Part shown: piece after piece, positions 59,227 through 64,000 of the stretch
Layout: the number at the start of each line of letters is the position of its first letter
How positions within the stretch are numbered: position 1 is the stretch's first letter
From: Argopecten irradians
Lineage: Eukaryota > Mollusca > Bivalvia > Pectinida > Pectinidae
Length of the DNA: 64,000 nt
NCBI RefSeq assembly: GCF_041381155.1
Contig: NC_091144.1
Coordinates: 18,299,544 to 18,363,543, forward strand
Direction: 5' to 3'
Notes under the pieces: model-generated
What the model saw: only the letters and a program-made list of their open reading frames with translations
Told to the model about the DNA's origin: nothing
Databases searched by the model: none
Program-made: the position numbers and the translations under genes

Positions 59227-62027
59227 TATCATCCTGACAGGCACTGTAGTAGGAATTTAGGCACATAGCCCTCATGTATAGCCCTATAATTGGCACTCAA
59301 CCTCTCTGGTCTGAGTCCTGCCTGGTACTGACCACTCTTACCTTATACGTTGATTCCTACTTTTTGGCTATTTTACAGAAAGCTTTGAAACGATTATAAC
59401 ACGTAAATATGACCACAATTAAATCGAGGTCACATCCTTAATGTAATATTAGTTTACGTATCAACTCACTAAAAAGTGACATGATCTCGTAACAAGAAAT
59501 ATTTCAATGGTTTTACCCCCACCCCTCTTGTCTGTCCTCCTTCCCTACCCCACCCCTCTTGCCCGTCCTCCTTCCCTACCCCATACTACTGTATGTAGCA
59601 TGGTGTATCATAAGTCTTAAGACAGAGAAAAAATCAATATATCTTCGATAAAATAATTAGTTCCGCTGCTAATTGTAACTAGCTAAATTAGGTTCACTAT
59701 ACATGCCTGTTGTAGTACATCTCGTATTCAGTACGTTGATGTACAATACCATAACAGTAGCTACTAAAATGAGGTATTCAAAATAAAGAAATATATAGAG
59801 TACACTTTCTTTTGTGGTACTTACTGATTGAATGAAAACGGTAGTACTTACCTTGCAGACCAGGACCACAGAAATATCGACATTGAATGAAAAGCACCAG
59901 AAGTTGGACCAGGAAGTAGGAAGTACAGGTATACACTTAAGGTTTTTCCATGTCGCTGCATACAATTACACTTATCATGAACTATATGCTTTGTGTCGGT
60001 GTAACGTAAGTCAAACTGCGTATGCAAGATATGTATAAAATTCCTTTAAAAATGAAACTAATTACAAAACAACTACATTATCTTGTCTTTACATGACTAT
60101 AACACTGAATAAAATACATAAGTGTTATTTATTTGTTCTCATCAGATATCATATCAACTTTCATAGTTAGATTCGTAATTTCATTATTCTAAACAGTCTA
60201 CAAAAGACTGTGATTGTCTTTTTGAGCTCACCTTTCTGATACACATCTATTGAAAATACATAACTACAATTATCTTTGAAAAACTCTACATGAATGAAGT
60301 CAACGCATCGTTTCCTGTAAACTGGCAAACAAAACTAGTTATATACGAGGCAAACATACCCGACACATAAACGATAATAGAACAGATCCACAGTTGACTG
60401 CACTAAGCTGTGTGATAAATGTAGCTTAGCGTATGTGGTGTACATTTTCATTTTTATCCACTTTTGGCATATCTGCCAATTAGGTTTAACAAACAAAGTA
60501 TATCAAATACAAATGCAGTACCAAGAATACACATAACATTATACATGTTATCAATTATATGTATATAAAAATGTATTGTTCTAATTGTATTCGCACAAAC
60601 AATATACAAGCTTTGAAGTCCTCCTAAACTATTCAAATACGTTCTTCCCTTAAACCTAATAATTTGGACAGACGATTGAAAAACTGAACTTCGCCGCCAG
60701 TTGATCTATTACGTAGTTATAACAATTCTTAGATGTATGTGCAATTAATAAGCTATAGGTAACATTATCCGTAATATATATAAGCCGCATTTACTAGATA
60801 AATCCAATAGCTAGATTTGTTTGATTAGCTTGGTCCTCAAAACGCTACTTTCTTTCATCTATAACACCCTCGGTTCATCTAAGTTCGCCTTGGTATGAAA
60901 GATAACTCGTAATTAACACGGTGTTGAAATTGTGGGAGAAATGACATAAAACTGTATTAAGTTTTATTTCTGTCGCCAATGAATATACAGTCAAACCTCG
61001 GTCCCTCAAAGTTGACATGAGCATAGCCAAGAAACACCAAACGTAAACCATGCGTGTAAGGCATCACTGCAAAACTAAATATTAATTCATATCACGTTTT
61101 TTTTCAACGAGTACATTATCTGTACACAACAGATACATAAGTACTCTATAACCCCCTTTCAATATTTAAAAGCAAAGAATGAAATAATATTATATCAATT
61201 ATCTGAATCAATTATGTATTGGAAATATTTCAATATTTGTGTAATATCACCTATAAATTCTCGTGCATTGTTTTAAAAAACAGTTCAAACTAAGCAAGTG
61301 ATTTCCACAACGTTTTAATTGGTATAAACTCGCATCGGAATCACTGACTCCAACACATACATATATAGCACTATCTACGTATATTGGCAATAGTAATGCT
61401 AGTGTGTTTTAAAACATTCTTTTACGATTTCCGATATGTATCAGATATAAATCAGATAACATGGATAATTTGCAAAACGAACGAGTACGTATATTGGTAA
61501 TGCTAGTGTGTTTTAAAACATTCTTTTACGATGTCCGATATGTATTGGCTAAACCTCAAAGTGTCAGTACATAACAACACGAATGAAGAAAGGGAAAAAC
61601 ATATTTGTGTAAACAGAAAAAATAAATTTAAACAACAACACTAAATTAATTAAAAGACTAGATACATCAACATGCTAAATAAAGGATAGATACCATACAT
61701 ACTTAATACTTTAGCATACACACAATGCATACATTTGATTGGTATATAATTATTTCAAACACAGTTCAAATATCTTATTCTAATTCACTCGAATTTCATC
61801 AAATTTTTCATAACGTCCACCTTAGTTGACTTTTTCAATGTCTCGATATAGAAACATGTATAACCCCGTGTAAAGAATTAACAAATTGAACAGTATTGAA
61901 AAATGTTTTCTTGGTTGTAGGAAGTACATACTACAAAATTGAACTAGATTGTCTGATATTGCATACAGTTACCACAGCCGCGTACCTGGAATAAGCATGA
62001 TCAACTTCTGTTTGCAGTATTGTTTAC
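59227..62027. other. Spacer between the two FEM1-like genes
   Basis: No gene is recognised. It contains a 40-bp-period pyrimidine duplication at about 59515-59583 (CCCACCCCTCTTG, CCTCCTTCCCTACC) and CAGTCAAACCTCGGTCCCTC at about 60989, which resembles one end of a pogo/Tigger-type element without a visible partner. Confidence 0.45.
61376..61552. repeat. Short direct duplication of about 60 bp
   Basis: CGTATATTGG, TAATGCTAGTGTGTTTTAAA and ACATTCTTTTACGAT followed by TCCGATATGTAT occur twice about 110 bp apart, separated by unique sequence. Confidence 0.8.
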
Positions 62028-64000
62028 TCATTCGTGTAATTCCACGAAAGTTATAAGTGGGAAGGGGAGATAATCCCGGTAGGATATGCCCGCGTCAACT
62101 ATCACCTTAGCTGCCATACACTTCAAGTTTGTATACTCGAATGGAGATATTGAGTCTTTTTCTATCAGGAATTCTAATGGAACCTCCTTGTTAGAGTTCC
62201 GGGCATCAATGTGTGCACCGTTTTCTATCAGCAACCAGGCCAAGTCCTTCCATTGCCTGGTTGTCTTGGATTGTTTCTTTGTTTCCTCCATGATGCTATA
62301 CAGTTGTGAAGTGGTGTGTTCCTCTCCTTGTCTGTGGTATTCACACACGCTCCTGCTCTTATTAGACAGCGAACAAGACCAATAGATGGAACATCGTCGT
62401 CCGTATCATGTGTATCTATTATCAAAGCTAAATGTAGAAGCTGCTCTCCCTCTTCGCTAGATGCGCCGAGCATTACTGCTGTCTTCATGATGTCGGTGAA
62501 ACGATCAGCATGGTCAGTCTGATCCTCTGATCGGTAAAACAATTTCATTAAGTCAATGGCGATAACCAGAAGAGACCTTAAGTTTTGGAATATATGCTTT
62601 TCTAGAGGACGGATTTTCAAAATCTCTATATATTCCTGTAGTTGTGTAACAAGCATGCCAAACACATCCAGTATATCATTTGTTTGTACCTGGAAAAGCA
62701 ATCAGTGGATTAGCAGCATTAATGTACATTTATGATAAAAGACCTCTTTAATAATAGTTCCATTAAGGAAATCAGCGAGGAAAAAATATCTTGAAATATT
62801 TATACTACGTTCAAATAGTTATTTGGAGTTGAATTGGAGAATAACGGTTTGAAATATTACGCACATAAGACTAATTAACACAATTAAGTCGAATATACTA
62901 ATCTCAACAATTTCGATTGAAAACAGCAAGATAAAATACCCAATAAATTATTGTTATGTTTACTTTTTTTTTTACCTTTTCACTGATATTTCCAGAGGAA
63001 GATTTTGTAAATATTTCCTGAAACAGCTCTATGATGGATTGCAGGTTAGATATTAAGTCTTTGTGCGACGATGGTTTCGCCTGGCTGTGCAAAATGTAGG
63101 CATACTTCCACAGATCCACAGCGCGCTGAAAATGATTACAATCGGCGTACACAGCTCCCCTGTACCGTATTCCATAAACTGTTTCCTCATGGCGCATGCC
63201 CAAGATCCTTTCTCGCACAAGCAGTGCATGCATATAAATTTTGTCTTTGTCCGATGTGTCCAGTACTCTAGTTTGCTCAGGCGTTACACATTCTCTGTGA
63301 AATCGATAAGCCTGTTTGGTTTCATCTGGAATGTCCTTTAATAGTGGTGCCTCTGGATTAGAGTATCGTAGGTCCATAGCCGTTTTCCACAAAGATAATC
63401 CCTCGAGAATATCGTCGTGATTATCTATAATAGTGGCGCCCAGTAGTTCATATCCATTCGCCAGTTGTGATAACTTCATCACTGTATTTTCCACCATGTA
63501 ATCGAATATCATTCGATTCCCATGAATTGCCGTCAAATACAAGATGTGGACTTTGGAAGTAGTCGTCACGAAATGAGAAGCGCCGACGTTAAGTAGGAAC
63601 TTAACCAAATCAAGCCTTCCTTCTTCTATGGCATAATAGAGAGCTGTATGTCCATGGATGGTTGTCGCATTTACAGACGCGCCGTTATTGACCAAAAACT
63701 CACAAAGTTCGAGAGATCCATTCACTGCATTCATTAAACACGTACCACCGTACACATTAGGCTGATGAATATTGGCGCCATTTGCAACAAGATATTTTAC
63801 TATGTCTAAATTAGCAAGATAACAGGCGCATCTCACCGGTGTCGAGTAGGTTGAAGAGTTGGCGTTCACATCGGCTCCGTGGCTAACCAGGAGTTTCACG
63901 ACAGACAGATGTTGTTCAGCAACTGTGGCCCATAACGGAGTCACCATGTCTTTAAAGTTTTCCGATTCCAGTTCATATAAACCCCTAAGGTCATTGTCGG
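62028..64000 (-). CDS. FEM1-like ankyrin/TPR protein (copy 2), 5' end outside the window
   Basis: The exon at 64000-62976 is open to the window edge, so the start lies beyond it. A 286-bp intron follows, then the exon 62689-62028 in phase 0, the same intron position as copy 1. Ankyrin repeats (HLSVVKLLVSHGADVNANSS, TPVRCACYLANLDIVKYLVA, LDLVKFLLNVGA) lead to YELLGATIIDNHDDILEGL, then DKIYMHALLVRERILG and RYRGAVYADCNHFQRAVDLW, the FEM1 TPR-like block. The second exon carries more ankyrin sequence (NTPLHNCIASW, AWLLIENGAHIDARN) and the C-terminus TNLKCMAAKVIVDAG, TFVELHE. The frame shifts once, by one missing base relative to copy 1, at about 62251-62260. Otherwise the gene is better preserved than copy 1. 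It is a substrate receptor for CUL2 ligase if functional; the shift may be a base-call error. Confidence 0.82.

Noticed and set aside
63063-63341. 92-codon plus-strand ORF
   Set aside because: It is antisense to the well-conserved TPR-like exon of the second FEM1-like gene.

Overview
The window looks like genomic DNA of a mollusc, most likely a bivalve (an inference). It is AT-rich, its genes are intron-rich, and it carries many dispersed repeats of kinds familiar from bivalve genomes: repeats with CCGT-rich heads, elements with CAGGGGCGGAT or CAGTGGCGTAG ends, CAAGAGGCCC repeats and a SINE-like repeat with a CAAA tail. No bacterial genes, CRISPR arrays or rRNA genes are seen.

Layout. 1-3.85 kb is a 35-bp satellite array interrupted by a 564-bp transposon with 145-bp inverted ends. 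7.1-15.7 kb (minus) is a complete 11-exon PSMD4/Rpn10 gene, a ubiquitin receptor of the 26S proteasome. 15.9-24.6 kb (plus) is a complete 6-exon RCCD1 gene, an RCC1-type propeller protein. The two start codons face each other 241 bp apart. RCCD1 intron 3 holds a minisatellite of about 3 kb whose units each carry splice-donor-like and acceptor-like sequence, followed by a 170-bp-period dispersed repeat.

24.7-41.1 kb is a gene-poor, repeat-bearing spacer in which I recognise no gene. 41.1-44.9 kb (plus) is a two-exon gene of unknown function. 45-51 kb is spacer with a CAG..CTG transposon, direct repeats, a 62-bp tandem array and a 36-bp minisatellite.

51.9-56.5 kb and 62.0-64.0 kb (both minus) are two paralogous FEM1-like genes (ankyrin/TPR substrate receptors of CUL2 ubiquitin ligases). 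They share one phase-0 intron, and the second runs off the right edge. Both contain frame disruptions. A second CAG..CTG transposon sits 18 nt upstream of the splice acceptor in the first.

PSMD4 and FEM1 both belong to the ubiquitin-proteasome system: FEM1 proteins choose substrates and PSMD4 receives ubiquitinated substrates at the proteasome. Nothing here shows that their proximity is functional. The points most worth a second look are the minisatellite of splice sites in RCCD1, the transposon at the FEM1-like splice acceptor, the long-inverted-repeat element in the satellite, and an in-frame 45-nt cassette-like exon in PSMD4.
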